This document shows positions 54,835 to 62,735 of a stretch of 64,000 nt of DNA, in pieces. The notes beneath the pieces are model-generated. The model did no database searches, had not been told where the DNA came from, and worked only from the letters and a program-made list of their open reading frames with translations. The translations under genes were made by a program, and so were the position numbers. The stretch comes from Pseudomonas sp. ATCC PTA-122608 (lineage in GTDB: Bacteria > Pseudomonadota > Gammaproteobacteria > Pseudomonadales > Pseudomonadaceae), in the NCBI RefSeq assembly GCF_001952855.1, contig NZ_LPNO01000052.1, forward strand, positions 1 to 64,000. Direction: 5' to 3'. The first letter of the stretch is position 1; every line of letters starts with the position of its first letter.

Positions 54835-56166
54835 ATGAGACCGACCCGCCTGCTATTGATCTGGCTCGGTGTGCTGCTGGGCCTGAGCATCCTGCTCGGC
54901 GCACTGGTGGCGCTGCAGGTCAAGGTGCCAGACACCCTGCACGCCGTGACGTGGGGCCTGCTGCTGGCCCTGTTGTTACTGGCCCTGCTGGATGCCGGCC
55001 GTTTGCGTCGCCGCCCGTCCCCGCGCGTGCGACGGCAGATGCCCGGGAGCCTGGCGCTGGGTCGCTGGGGCGAGGTGCGGGTGACGCTGGACCACGACTA
55101 TTCCCAGCCACTGGTGCTCCAGGTATTCGATCATGTACCGGACGGTTTGACGGTGCAGAACCTGCCGCAGTCCATCGACCTGCGACCCGGCGAGCAGAGT
55201 GAATTGGGCTACCGGTTAAAACCTCAAAGGCGCGGGCATTTCAGTTTTACCCGTTGCGAAGTTCACCTTCCCAGCCCACTCGGATTGTGGTCGGCACGGC
55301 GGTTGATAGACGTCAGCGATGCCACCCGGGTCTACCCGGACTTCGCGCGCCTGTACGGCGCGCAGTTGCTGGCGGTGGACAACTGGCTCAACCAGCTCGG
55401 CGTACGCCAGCGCCAACGACGCGGGCTGGGCATGGAGTTTCATCAACTGCGTGAATTTCGCGAGGGCGACAGCCTGCGCCAGATCGACTGGAAAGCCACC
55501 GCTCGGCAACGCACGCCCATTGCCCGGGAGTACCAGGACGAGCGCGACCAGCAGATCATGTTCATGCTCGATTGTGGCCGGCGCATGCGCAGCCAGGACG
55601 CCGAACTGTCGCACTTCGACCACGCCCTCAATGCATGCCTGCTGCTCAGCTATGTCGCCCTGCGCCAAGGCGATGCCGTCGGGCTCTGCACGTTTGCCTG
55701 CGACCAGCCGCGTTACCTCGCGCCGGTCAAGGGCAGCGGCCAGCTCAACCTGCTGCTGAATGCGGTGTATGACCTGGACACTTCCCGGCGTACGGCCGAT
55801 TACCAGGCAGCCGCCAGCCAACTGCTAGCCCGGCAGAAACGTCGTTCGTTGGTGATCGTAGTGACCAATTTGCGCGATGAGGATGATGAAGAATTGCTGG
55901 GCGCCGTTAAACGCATCAGTCGCCAGCACCGGGTGCTGGTTGCCAGCCTGCGGGAGGAAGTCCTTGACCAGTTGCGCCAGGCCCCCGTGCAAACCCTGCC
56001 CGAAGCCCTGGCCTATTGCGGGAATGTCGACTATCTCAATACCCGGGACGAACTCCATGACCGCTTGAACGCCCACGGGCTTTCGGTACTGGACACGCTG
56101 CCTTCGGAAATGGGAGCCGCCCTGGTGACCCGCTACCTGGGCTGGAAAAAAGCCGGCGTACTATGA
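54835..56166 (+). CDS. DUF58-domain protein (VWA-like)
   Basis: A 443-residue protein with two N-terminal membrane segments (about 6-26, 31-52), a beta-rich region, and the DUF58 core GMEFHQLREFREGDSLRQID followed by WKATARQRTPIAREYQ. A VWA-like fold follows, with FMLDCGRRMR in place of the classical DxSxS. Its MIDAS-like motif is degenerate. DUF58 proteins are typical MoxR partners. It starts seven bases after the moxR stop; the frame stays open 64 codons upstream, but that part overlaps moxR and is not typical. Confidence 0.92.
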   Translation: MRPTRLLLIWLGVLLGLSILLGALVALQVKVPDTLHAVTWGLLLALLLLALLDAGRLRRRPSPRVRRQMPGSLALGRWGEVRVTLDHDYSQPLVLQVFDHVPDGLTVQNLPQSIDLRPGEQSELGYRLKPQRRGHFSFTRCEVHLPSPLGLWSARRLIDVSDATRVYPDFARLYGAQLLAVDNWLNQLGVRQRQRRGLGMEFHQLREFREGDSLRQIDWKATARQRTPIAREYQDERDQQIMFMLDCGRRMRSQDAELSHFDHALNACLLLSYVALRQGDAVGLCTFACDQPRYLAPVKGSGQLNLLLNAVYDLDTSRRTADYQAAASQLLARQKRRSLVIVVTNLRDEDDEELLGAVKRISRQHRVLVASLREEVLDQLRQAPVQTLPEALAYCGNVDYLNTRDELHDRLNAHGLSVLDTLPSEMGAALVTRYLGWKKAGVL

Positions 56167-56183
56167 ATGCTGGTGCACTGTCT

Positions 56184-56543
56184 CTAGGCAGAGGCCTGCA
56201 AGGGATCAAAGCTGAAGTAACTCAACAGTGCGTTGATCACCTCCCCATATTCGGCAGGCGCCTGGGAAATACGAAACCCGGAGTCGTAATGCTTGGGGTT
56301 TATATCCTCATGGCACCACAGGCAGGTAGCCGTGAGGTCCACCGCATGTACCTCGCCCTCAGGCCCCGGGATCTTCAAGCGCAACTCGAACTCCACGTCG
56401 ACCATCATGGGTAATTGGCTGATCAACATCAGGCCCTGCTCGGAGAGATTGCCCAAATAGCCAATAGGTTTGTCTGTGAGGCGATTGAACACTTGAAGGA
56501 AGCAAGGTAACTGATGCCGCTTGATCCGTCGGGGAGTAAACAT
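56184..56543 (-). CDS. PilZ-domain protein
   Basis: A 119-residue PilZ protein with RRIKRH at the N-terminus (RxxxR) and the second motif GNLSEQG (D/NxSxxG); these two bind c-di-GMP in the family, although the usual Asp is replaced by Asn. Such proteins couple cyclic di-GMP to motility, alginate or pili. The start at 56543 (MFTPRRIKRHQ) matches relatives; a longer in-frame start would add unlikely residues. It is convergent with the DUF58 gene. Confidence 0.9.
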   Translation of the reverse strand: MFTPRRIKRHQLPCFLQVFNRLTDKPIGYLGNLSEQGLMLISQLPMMVDVEFELRLKIPGPEGEVHAVDLTATCLWCHEDINPKHYDSGFRISQAPAEYGEVINALLSYFSFDPLQASA

Positions 56544-56768
56544 GATGAGGTCGCCATCCAATGGCCATGATTGTGGCCGCTCCAGTGATTCGAAACGAGC
56601 CCAAAGGCCCGCTCTCCCCGGATATCGGTGCGACAACGGCAAAAGCGTTGCCACTTTACGGCTGCCAAATCCGGGTATTCCATCCGTTCGAATAGAAACC
56701 TATACAAACTGACACTCAAAGATTAGCCCAAGACTGGCAACGAGCCAGCTATGGCATGACAAATATCA

Positions 56769-57143
56769 TTACAACGACGCCGGACGCGGCCGGGCGGCAC
56801 TCGCGCCGGGGTAATGCCCCAGTTGTTGCAGGGTATCCAGCCGCGCGCGTGCCCGGAAAGCATATTCGCTCGCCGGGTACTGGCTGATGATGAACTGATA
56901 AGTCTGCGCCGCATCGACAAACAATTTCTCGCGCTCCAGGCACTGCCCGCGCAACATCGAGACTTCCGGTTGCACGTAGCGCCGGGAACGACTTTCACGG
57001 TCGACCTGGGACAACTCAAGGGTGACCCGCTGGCAATCGCCCACACCGTAGGCGCGGTACGCATTGTTCAAATGATGGTCCATCGACCAACGGGTGCAGC
57101 CGACAACACTGACGGCCAGGGCAGCAATGATCACGATTCGCAT
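56769..57143 (-). CDS. Small tetratricopeptide-like lipoprotein
   Basis: A 124-residue lipoprotein precursor with lipobox SVVGC (C16). The mature part has two TPR-like helix pairs (NAYRAYGVGDCQRVTLELSQV; FVDAAQTYQFIISQYPASEY). AGGAG precedes the ATG. It is probably in the outer membrane or periplasm. Its neighbours suggest no function. Confidence 0.88.
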   Translation of the reverse strand: MRIVIIAALAVSVVGCTRWSMDHHLNNAYRAYGVGDCQRVTLELSQVDRESRSRRYVQPEVSMLRGQCLEREKLFVDAAQTYQFIISQYPASEYAFRARARLDTLQQLGHYPGASAARPRPASL

Positions 57144-57318
57144 GGGGGTTCTCCTGTCTTGTGCAGTGTATCGACCCTTCATCGAAAATCTTCAAGGTTG
57201 TTCATCTGTTCATGCAGAGTGAAAACAAGCGAATCATCGATAAGTAGTGCAAACGAACAATGACTACAACCAAAGAGCATAGTAGCCTTCCTCAGCGCTT
57301 GAACTCAGGAGTCCGTGC

Positions 57319-58770
57319 ATGTCCGTCCGTCGTACCAAAATCGTCGCCACCCTTGGCCCGGCCAGTAACTCGCCGGAAGTCCTCGAACAGCTGATTCTGG
57401 CTGGCCTGGACGTTGCCCGTCTGAACTTCTCCCACGGCACCCCGGACGAGCACAAGGCTCGCGCCAAGCTGGTGCGTGAACTGGCCGCCAAACATGGCCG
57501 CTTCGTTGCACTGTTGGGTGACCTGCAAGGCCCGAAAATCCGTATCGCCAAATTCACCAACAAGCGAATCGAGCTGAAGATCGGTGACCAGTTCACTTTC
57601 TCCACCAGCCATCCGCTGACCGAGGGCAACCAGCAAGTCGTGGGTATCGACTACCCGGACCTGGTGAAAGACTGCGGCGTCGGCGACGAGCTGCTGCTGG
57701 ACGACGGTCGCGTGGTGATGCGCGTCGACACCGCAACCCCGACCGAACTGAACTGCACCGTGATCATCGGCGGCCCGCTGTCGGATCACAAAGGCATCAA
57801 CCGTCGCGGCGGTGGCCTCACCGCTCCAGCCCTGACTGAAAAAGACAAGGCCGACATCAAGCTCGCCGCCGAAATGGAAGTGGACTACCTCGCGGTCTCC
57901 TTCCCGCGTGACGCCGCCGACATGGAATACGCCCGTAAACTGCGCGACGAAGCCGGCGGTACTGCCTGGCTGGTGGCGAAGATCGAACGCGCCGAAGCCG
58001 TGGCCGATGACGAAACCCTCGACGGCCTGATCAAGGCTTCCGACGCAGTGATGGTTGCCCGTGGCGACCTCGGCGTGGAAATCGGTGACGCCGAGCTGAT
58101 CGGTATCCAGAAGAAAATCATCCTGCACGCACGTCGCCACAATAAAGCGGTGATCGTTGCGACCCAGATGATGGAGTCGATGATCCAGAACCCGATGCCG
58201 ACCCGTGCCGAAGTGTCCGACGTGGCCAACGCCGTGCTCGACTACACCGACGCCGTGATGCTCTCGGCTGAAAGTGCGGCGGGCCCGTACCCGCTGGAAG
58301 CCGTGCAGGCCATGGCGCGCATCTGCGTCGGCGCTGAAAAGCACCCGACCAGCAAGACCTCCAGCCACCGTATCGGCAAGGTCTTCGAAAGCTGCGACCA
58401 GAGCATCGCGCTCGCCGCCATGTACACCGCCAACCACTTCCCGGGCGTGAAAGCGATCATCGCCTTGACCGAAAGTGGCTACACGCCGTTGATCATGTCG
58501 CGCATCCGCTCCTCGATCCCGATCTACGCGTTCTCCCCGCACCGCGAAACCCAGGCCCGCGCGGCCATGTTCCGTGGTGTCTACACCGTACCGTTCGACC
58601 CGGCATCGCTGCCGCCTGAGCAAGTCAGCCAGGCCGCGATCGACGAGTTGCTCAAGCGCGGTGTTGTGGAGAAAGGCGACTGGGTCATCCTGACCAAGGG
58701 CGACAGCTACCACACCATCGGCGGCACCAACGGCATGAAGATCCTGCACGTTGGCGACCCAATGGTCTGA
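57319..58770 (+). CDS. pykA: Pyruvate kinase II
   Basis: It makes pyruvate and ATP from phosphoenolpyruvate. The 483-residue product has the catalytic barrel (TKIVATLGPASNS, RLNFSHGTPDEHK, DLQGPKIRIAKF), the active-site Lys/Glu region (WLVAKIERAEAV; VMVARGDLGVEIG) and the C-terminal allosteric domain (about 355-480). Its position upstream of a crotonase and a ferredoxin reductase matches the PA4329 region of P. aeruginosa, from memory. Confidence 0.97.
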   Translation: MSVRRTKIVATLGPASNSPEVLEQLILAGLDVARLNFSHGTPDEHKARAKLVRELAAKHGRFVALLGDLQGPKIRIAKFTNKRIELKIGDQFTFSTSHPLTEGNQQVVGIDYPDLVKDCGVGDELLLDDGRVVMRVDTATPTELNCTVIIGGPLSDHKGINRRGGGLTAPALTEKDKADIKLAAEMEVDYLAVSFPRDAADMEYARKLRDEAGGTAWLVAKIERAEAVADDETLDGLIKASDAVMVARGDLGVEIGDAELIGIQKKIILHARRHNKAVIVATQMMESMIQNPMPTRAEVSDVANAVLDYTDAVMLSAESAAGPYPLEAVQAMARICVGAEKHPTSKTSSHRIGKVFESCDQSIALAAMYTANHFPGVKAIIALTESGYTPLIMSRIRSSIPIYAFSPHRETQARAAMFRGVYTVPFDPASLPPEQVSQAAIDELLKRGVVEKGDWVILTKGDSYHTIGGTNGMKILHVGDPMV

Positions 58771-58784
58771 GTGACACGCTGAAA

Positions 58785-58822
58785 AACAAAAGCCCCGCCA
58801 TGTGAATGGCGGGGCTTTTTGC
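58785..58822 (+). terminator. Terminator of pykA
   Basis: AAAAGCCCCGCCAT / ATGGCGGGGCTTTTT hairpin with A-run before and T-run after. Confidence 0.93.
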
Positions 58823-58858
58823 ATTCCAGGTTGGCTTTTGTATTGGCTTCACTGGCCT

Positions 58859-58943
58859 CTTCGCGAGCAAGCCCGCTCCCACTTTCGACCGTATTTCTTC
58901 AGGATGTACTCGGTTAAATGTGGGAGCGGGCTTGCTCGCGAAG
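58859..58943. repeat. REPIN, GTGGGAGCGGGC class
   Basis: CTTCGCGAGCAAGCCCGCTC and GAGCGGGCTTGCTCGCGAAG flank a 34-base spacer; the REP units face opposite orientation to those at 22538. It lies between pykA and the crotonase gene. Confidence 0.92.
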
Positions 58944-58966
58944 ACGTCCGACCAGTCAACACACAT

Positions 58967-59716
58967 TCATCGCCGAGTGATAAAAGCCGACAACGCCGCA
59001 ATCGCTTCCGGCGACTTCAACCGCTGGGTAAACAACGCGCCCTCCTCCTCGATCACCTTGCGCAACTGTTCGCGATCGACGCTTTTCATCAGATGCTTGC
59101 TGACCTGCACCGCACCCGGCGCCAGGGTTTCAAACCGTGCGGCGACTTCCCGCGCCTTGGCCAACGCCGATTCGCCGCTGCCCAATGCCTCAGTGGCAAT
59201 GCCCCAAGCGGCAGCCTGCTCACCGGTAAAGCCTTCACCCAATAGCAACAACTCCGCCGCCTTGGCATGCCCCAGCAAGCGCGGCAGGATCAAGCTGGAA
59301 CCAAACTCCGGACACAGCCCCAGGTTAACGAACGGCATGCGCAACCGCGCGTCCCGGCTGACATACACCAGGTCACAATGCAGCAGCAGCGTCGTACCAA
59401 TCCCCACCGCCACGCCCGCCACTGCCGCAATCACCGGCTTGCGGCAATTGAGCAAGCTGCGCATGAAGTGAAACACCGGGCTGTCGAGATCAGCCGGCGG
59501 TTGTTCAAGGAAGTCGCCAATATCGTTACCGGCGGTGAAGCACTCACTGGTGCCCTGGATCAACACAGTGTTGACGCTGATATCGGCATCCGCCTGCTCC
59601 AGTGCCTCGGCCAGTTGGCTGTACATGGCGCGGGTCAGGGCGTTTTTTTTGTCCGGGCGGTTGAGCTGCAGGATCAGCAACCCGCGCTCGCGTTGCTGCA
59701 GGATGGCGTCGGTCAT
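58967..59716 (-). CDS. Enoyl-CoA hydratase/isomerase family protein
   Basis: A 249-residue crotonase-fold protein. The acyl-CoA oxyanion hole lies in NRPDKKNALTRAM and FTAGNDIGDFLE, and AGVAVGIGTTLLLHCDLVY is the second half. Its substrate is uncertain; both catalytic Glu residues of a classical hydratase are not clearly in place (Leu/Asn near the first), so an isomerase role is possible. Two genes upstream (30 bases) is the ferredoxin reductase, probably one operon. Confidence 0.9.
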   Translation of the reverse strand: MTDAILQQRERGLLILQLNRPDKKNALTRAMYSQLAEALEQADADISVNTVLIQGTSECFTAGNDIGDFLEQPPADLDSPVFHFMRSLLNCRKPVIAAVAGVAVGIGTTLLLHCDLVYVSRDARLRMPFVNLGLCPEFGSSLILPRLLGHAKAAELLLLGEGFTGEQAAAWGIATEALGSGESALAKAREVAARFETLAPGAVQVSKHLMKSVDREQLRKVIEEEGALFTQRLKSPEAIAALSAFITRR

Positions 59717-59746
59717 GGTAAATCTCGCGGCTGGAAAATTCAGCGC

Positions 59747-60679
59747 TCAACCACGGGGCAGGAACACATCGGCCAGCAGTTGATTGCGCGGCAGTCCGGC
59801 CAGGAACAGGCGCTTGGAAAAGGCCTCGACGCTGGCAGGGTGCCCGCAGAGTAAGGCCAGAGTTTGCCGGGAAACAAGCCGCAGTTGCGCCAAAGCGTCA
59901 GTCGACCCGGCCGCCGTCCATAGCTCGACCGTCACGTTCGGATGCGCTGCAGCCAGCTGCGCCAACGGCTCGGCCAGATAATGACCGCCAGCGTCATGAG
60001 CCAGGTGAATGACCCGGATGGCGCCTTGGTGATCCTGGCGCAAGGCCTCACGTAACACGCCCCACAGCGGGCCTAGTCCGGTGCCCGAGGCCAGCAGCCA
60101 GAGCGGCCGGGATTGCCAGTCGGGGTCGTACTGCAACGCCCCGCCCCGCAGTTCGCCCAGGCGCAGGCTGTCACCGGCCTTGAACTGGCGGGCGGCGTCG
60201 CTGAACTCGCCGGGCAGGCGGCAATCGATATGAAACTCGAGAAACGGATCTTCCTGGGGCAGGCTGGCCAGAGAGTAAGGCCGCGCAATGCTGCCCGCCC
60301 ACAGCACCAAATGCTGCCCCGCCCGGTAGCGCAAGCCGCGCTCGGGTTGCAGCCGCAGGCGTAGCACCGTCGGGCTCATCCAATCGACGCTCAGCACCGT
60401 CGCGGGCAGCCCGTCACGCAGCGGGTCAAACGCCTCGACCTGCAAATCACCCGCGACCTGGCACTGACAGGCCAGGCGCCAGCCGTCCTGGCGTTGCGCC
60501 GGGCTCAGGGCTTCTGGTTGATTGTCCCGAAGGTCACCCTGGCAACGCACCAGGCAGGCATGGCAACTGCCGGCGCGGCAGCTGTAAGGCACAGCCACAC
60601 CCGCCTGGTTCAGGGCATCCAGCAAGTTGCTGCCGGCGGCTACCGACCAGTGGCGTTCGCCGACGTGAAGTTCAGGCAT
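59747..60679 (-). CDS. 2Fe-2S ferredoxin-NAD(P)H oxidoreductase
   Basis: A 310-residue electron-transfer protein. The N-terminal plant-type ferredoxin domain has the cluster Cys in CRAGSCHACLVRCQG and CQC near 78; then an FAD-binding domain (ARPYSLASLP, RxYS motif) and an NAD domain (LLASGTGLGPLWGVL). This is the layout of CDP-6-deoxyhexose reductase/phenol-hydroxylase-type reductases; a partner oxygenase is not in the window. The start at 60679 (MPELHVGERHW) was chosen over a TTG four codons upstream. Probably co-transcribed with the crotonase. Confidence 0.92.
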   Translation of the reverse strand: MPELHVGERHWSVAAGSNLLDALNQAGVAVPYSCRAGSCHACLVRCQGDLRDNQPEALSPAQRQDGWRLACQCQVAGDLQVEAFDPLRDGLPATVLSVDWMSPTVLRLRLQPERGLRYRAGQHLVLWAGSIARPYSLASLPQEDPFLEFHIDCRLPGEFSDAARQFKAGDSLRLGELRGGALQYDPDWQSRPLWLLASGTGLGPLWGVLREALRQDHQGAIRVIHLAHDAGGHYLAEPLAQLAAAHPNVTVELWTAAGSTDALAQLRLVSRQTLALLCGHPASVEAFSKRLFLAGLPRNQLLADVFLPRG

Positions 60680-60690
60680 AAAACTCTTCA

Positions 60691-60794
60691 ACTGTAGGAG
60701 CGAGCTTGCTCGCGAAGGTCGCTAACGATAACGCGGGGAGGCTGGCGAAACCCATCAGATTCACGTTTTTCGCGAGCAAGCTCGCTCCTACAGT
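60691..60794. repeat. REPIN, CTGTAGGAGCGAGC class
   Basis: ACTGTAGGAGCGAGCTTGCT and its complement flank a spacer beginning AAGGTCGCTAACGATAACGC, nearly identical to the one at 37285. It occupies the gap where P. aeruginosa carries sadC, from memory. Confidence 0.92.
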
Positions 60795-60978
60795 GAATCG
60801 GGCCTGGCACTCATGACCATAGTCGGGTGTATCAGCCACCGTGGCGGGTTATACTGCCGCGCCTTTTTAGCGTCGCGCCAGCACCATACGGCGTGCCTTG
60901 GAAAGGTGCCTTCAGCCGACCGACTCACCCTACTGAAGACACCTTTATTGAATGTTCCCTTATAGAGGAGCGCGACTC

Positions 60979-62502
60979 ATGACCGTGATCAAGCAAGACG
61001 ACCTGATTCAGAGCGTTGCCGACGCCCTGCAATTCATTTCCTATTACCATCCCGTTGACTTCATCCAGGCGATGCACGAAGCCTACCTGCGCGAAGAATC
61101 GCCAGCGGCCCGTGACTCCATGGCACAGATCCTGATCAACTCGCGCATGTGTGCCACCGGCCACCGCCCGATCTGCCAGGACACCGGCATCGTCACCGTA
61201 TTCGTACGTGTAGGCATGGACGTGCGCTGGGATGGCGCCACCATGAGCCTGGACGACATGATCAACCAAGGCGTGCGCCAGGCCTACAACCTGCCCGAAA
61301 ACGTCCTGCGGGCTTCGATCCTCGCCGACCCGGCCGGTGCGCGTAAAAACACCAAGGACAACACCCCTGCGGTGATCCACTACTCCATCGTCCCGGGTAA
61401 CACCGTGGAAGTGGACGTGGCCGCCAAGGGCGGTGGTTCCGAGAACAAGTCGAAAATGGCCATGCTCAACCCGTCCGACTCGATCGTCGACTGGGTACTG
61501 AAGACCGTTCCGACCATGGGCGCCGGCTGGTGCCCACCGGGCATGCTCGGCATCGGCATCGGCGGCACCGCCGAGAAAGCCGCGGTGATGGCCAAGGAAG
61601 TGTTGATGGAATCCATCGACATCCACGAGCTGAAGAAGCGCGGCCCGTCCAACCGTATCGAAGAGATGCGCCTGGAGCTGTTCGAGAAGGTCAACCAACT
61701 GGGCATCGGCGCCCAGGGCCTGGGTGGCCTGACCACCGTGCTCGACGTGAAAATCATGGACTACCCGACCCACGCGGCCTCGCTGCCGGTGTGCATGATC
61801 CCCAACTGCGCCGCCACCCGTCATGCGCACTTCGTGCTCGACGGTTCGGGCCCCGCGTCGCTGGAAGCGCCACCGCTGGACGCCTACCCGGAAATCGTCT
61901 GGGAAGCCGGCCCGTCGGCCCGTCGCGTCAACCTCGACACCCTGACCCCGGAAGACGTGCAGAGCTGGAAGCCGGGCGAAACCGTACTGCTCAACGGCAA
62001 GATGCTCACCGGTCGCGACGCGGCGCACAAGCGCATGGTCGAGATGCTGAACAAGGGCGAAACCCTGCCGGTGGACCTCAAGGGTCGCTTTATCTACTAC
62101 GTCGGCCCGGTTGATCCGGTGCGCGAAGAAGTCGTTGGGCCTGCCGGTCCGACCACCGCCACGCGGATGGACAAGTTCACCCGCCAGATCCTCGAGCAAA
62201 CCGGCCTGTTGGGCATGATCGGCAAATCCGAGCGCGGCCCGACCGCTATCGAAGCGATCAAGGACCACAAGGCGGTTTACCTGATGGCAGTGGGTGGCGC
62301 GGCTTACCTGGTGGCCCAGGCCATCAAGAAATCCCGCGTCGTGGCGTTCGCCGAGCTGGGCATGGAAGCGATCTACGAGTTCGACGTGAAAGACATGCCG
62401 GTCACCGTTGCAGTGGACAGCAAGGGCGAGTCGGTACACATCACCGGTCCTGCCATCTGGCAGAAAAAGATCAGTGAAAGCCTGGCGGTAGAAGTGCAGT
62501 AA
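60979..62502 (+). CDS. fumA: Class I (iron-sulfur) fumarate hydratase
   Basis: It interconverts fumarate and malate in the TCA cycle with an oxygen-sensitive 4Fe-4S cluster. The 507-residue product has the N-terminal alpha-part Cys of MCATGHRPICQDTG, the NCAATRHAHF region, and the C-terminal beta part (YYVGPVDPVREEVVGPAGPTTATRMD). The three cluster Cys are in the expected neighbourhoods. The start at 60979 (MTVIKQDDLIQSVADAL) has GAGGAG upstream. Pseudomonads also have class II FumC enzymes used when iron is scarce. Confidence 0.96.
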   Translation: MTVIKQDDLIQSVADALQFISYYHPVDFIQAMHEAYLREESPAARDSMAQILINSRMCATGHRPICQDTGIVTVFVRVGMDVRWDGATMSLDDMINQGVRQAYNLPENVLRASILADPAGARKNTKDNTPAVIHYSIVPGNTVEVDVAAKGGGSENKSKMAMLNPSDSIVDWVLKTVPTMGAGWCPPGMLGIGIGGTAEKAAVMAKEVLMESIDIHELKKRGPSNRIEEMRLELFEKVNQLGIGAQGLGGLTTVLDVKIMDYPTHAASLPVCMIPNCAATRHAHFVLDGSGPASLEAPPLDAYPEIVWEAGPSARRVNLDTLTPEDVQSWKPGETVLLNGKMLTGRDAAHKRMVEMLNKGETLPVDLKGRFIYYVGPVDPVREEVVGPAGPTTATRMDKFTRQILEQTGLLGMIGKSERGPTAIEAIKDHKAVYLMAVGGAAYLVAQAIKKSRVVAFAELGMEAIYEFDVKDMPVTVAVDSKGESVHITGPAIWQKKISESLAVEVQ

Positions 62503-62520
62503 GCATTTCCCCTTCAAGGA

Positions 62521-62551
62521 TAAAAGGCGACCACTACGGTCGCCTTTTTTT
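62521..62551 (+). terminator. Terminator of fumA
   Basis: AAAAGGCGACC / GGTCGCCTTTTTTT hairpin with a short loop, directly after the fumarase stop. Confidence 0.92.
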
Positions 62552-62569
62552 GTGCCATGCAACTCTCAC

Positions 62570-62680
62570 TGTGGCGAGGGAGCTTGCTCGCGCTGGACCG
62601 GGCTAGCGCTCCAGTGCGCAGCGCTCCCATTTTTTTCGGGCCGCTACGCGCCCCAGCGGGAGCAAGCTCCCTCGCCACAA
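62570..62680. repeat. REPIN, TTGTGGCGAGGGAGC class
   Basis: TGTGGCGAGGGAGCTTGCTC and its complement flank a long spacer with an inner palindrome (GCGCTCCAG...GCGCCCCAGC). It separates fumA from the DctB-type kinase. Confidence 0.92.
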
Positions 62681-62735
62681 CAGCCATGCGCTGCGTGCTA
62701 TGGTGCTCGCCCCTCATTGCACTGTTCATCTTCGT

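Noticed and set aside
57292..58824. A 510-codon frame antisense to pykA
   Set aside because: Shadow of the kinase gene, with atypical composition.
60925..62562. A 545-codon frame antisense to fumA
   Set aside because: Shadow of a class I fumarase; its translation is His/Val/Arg-rich and without motifs.
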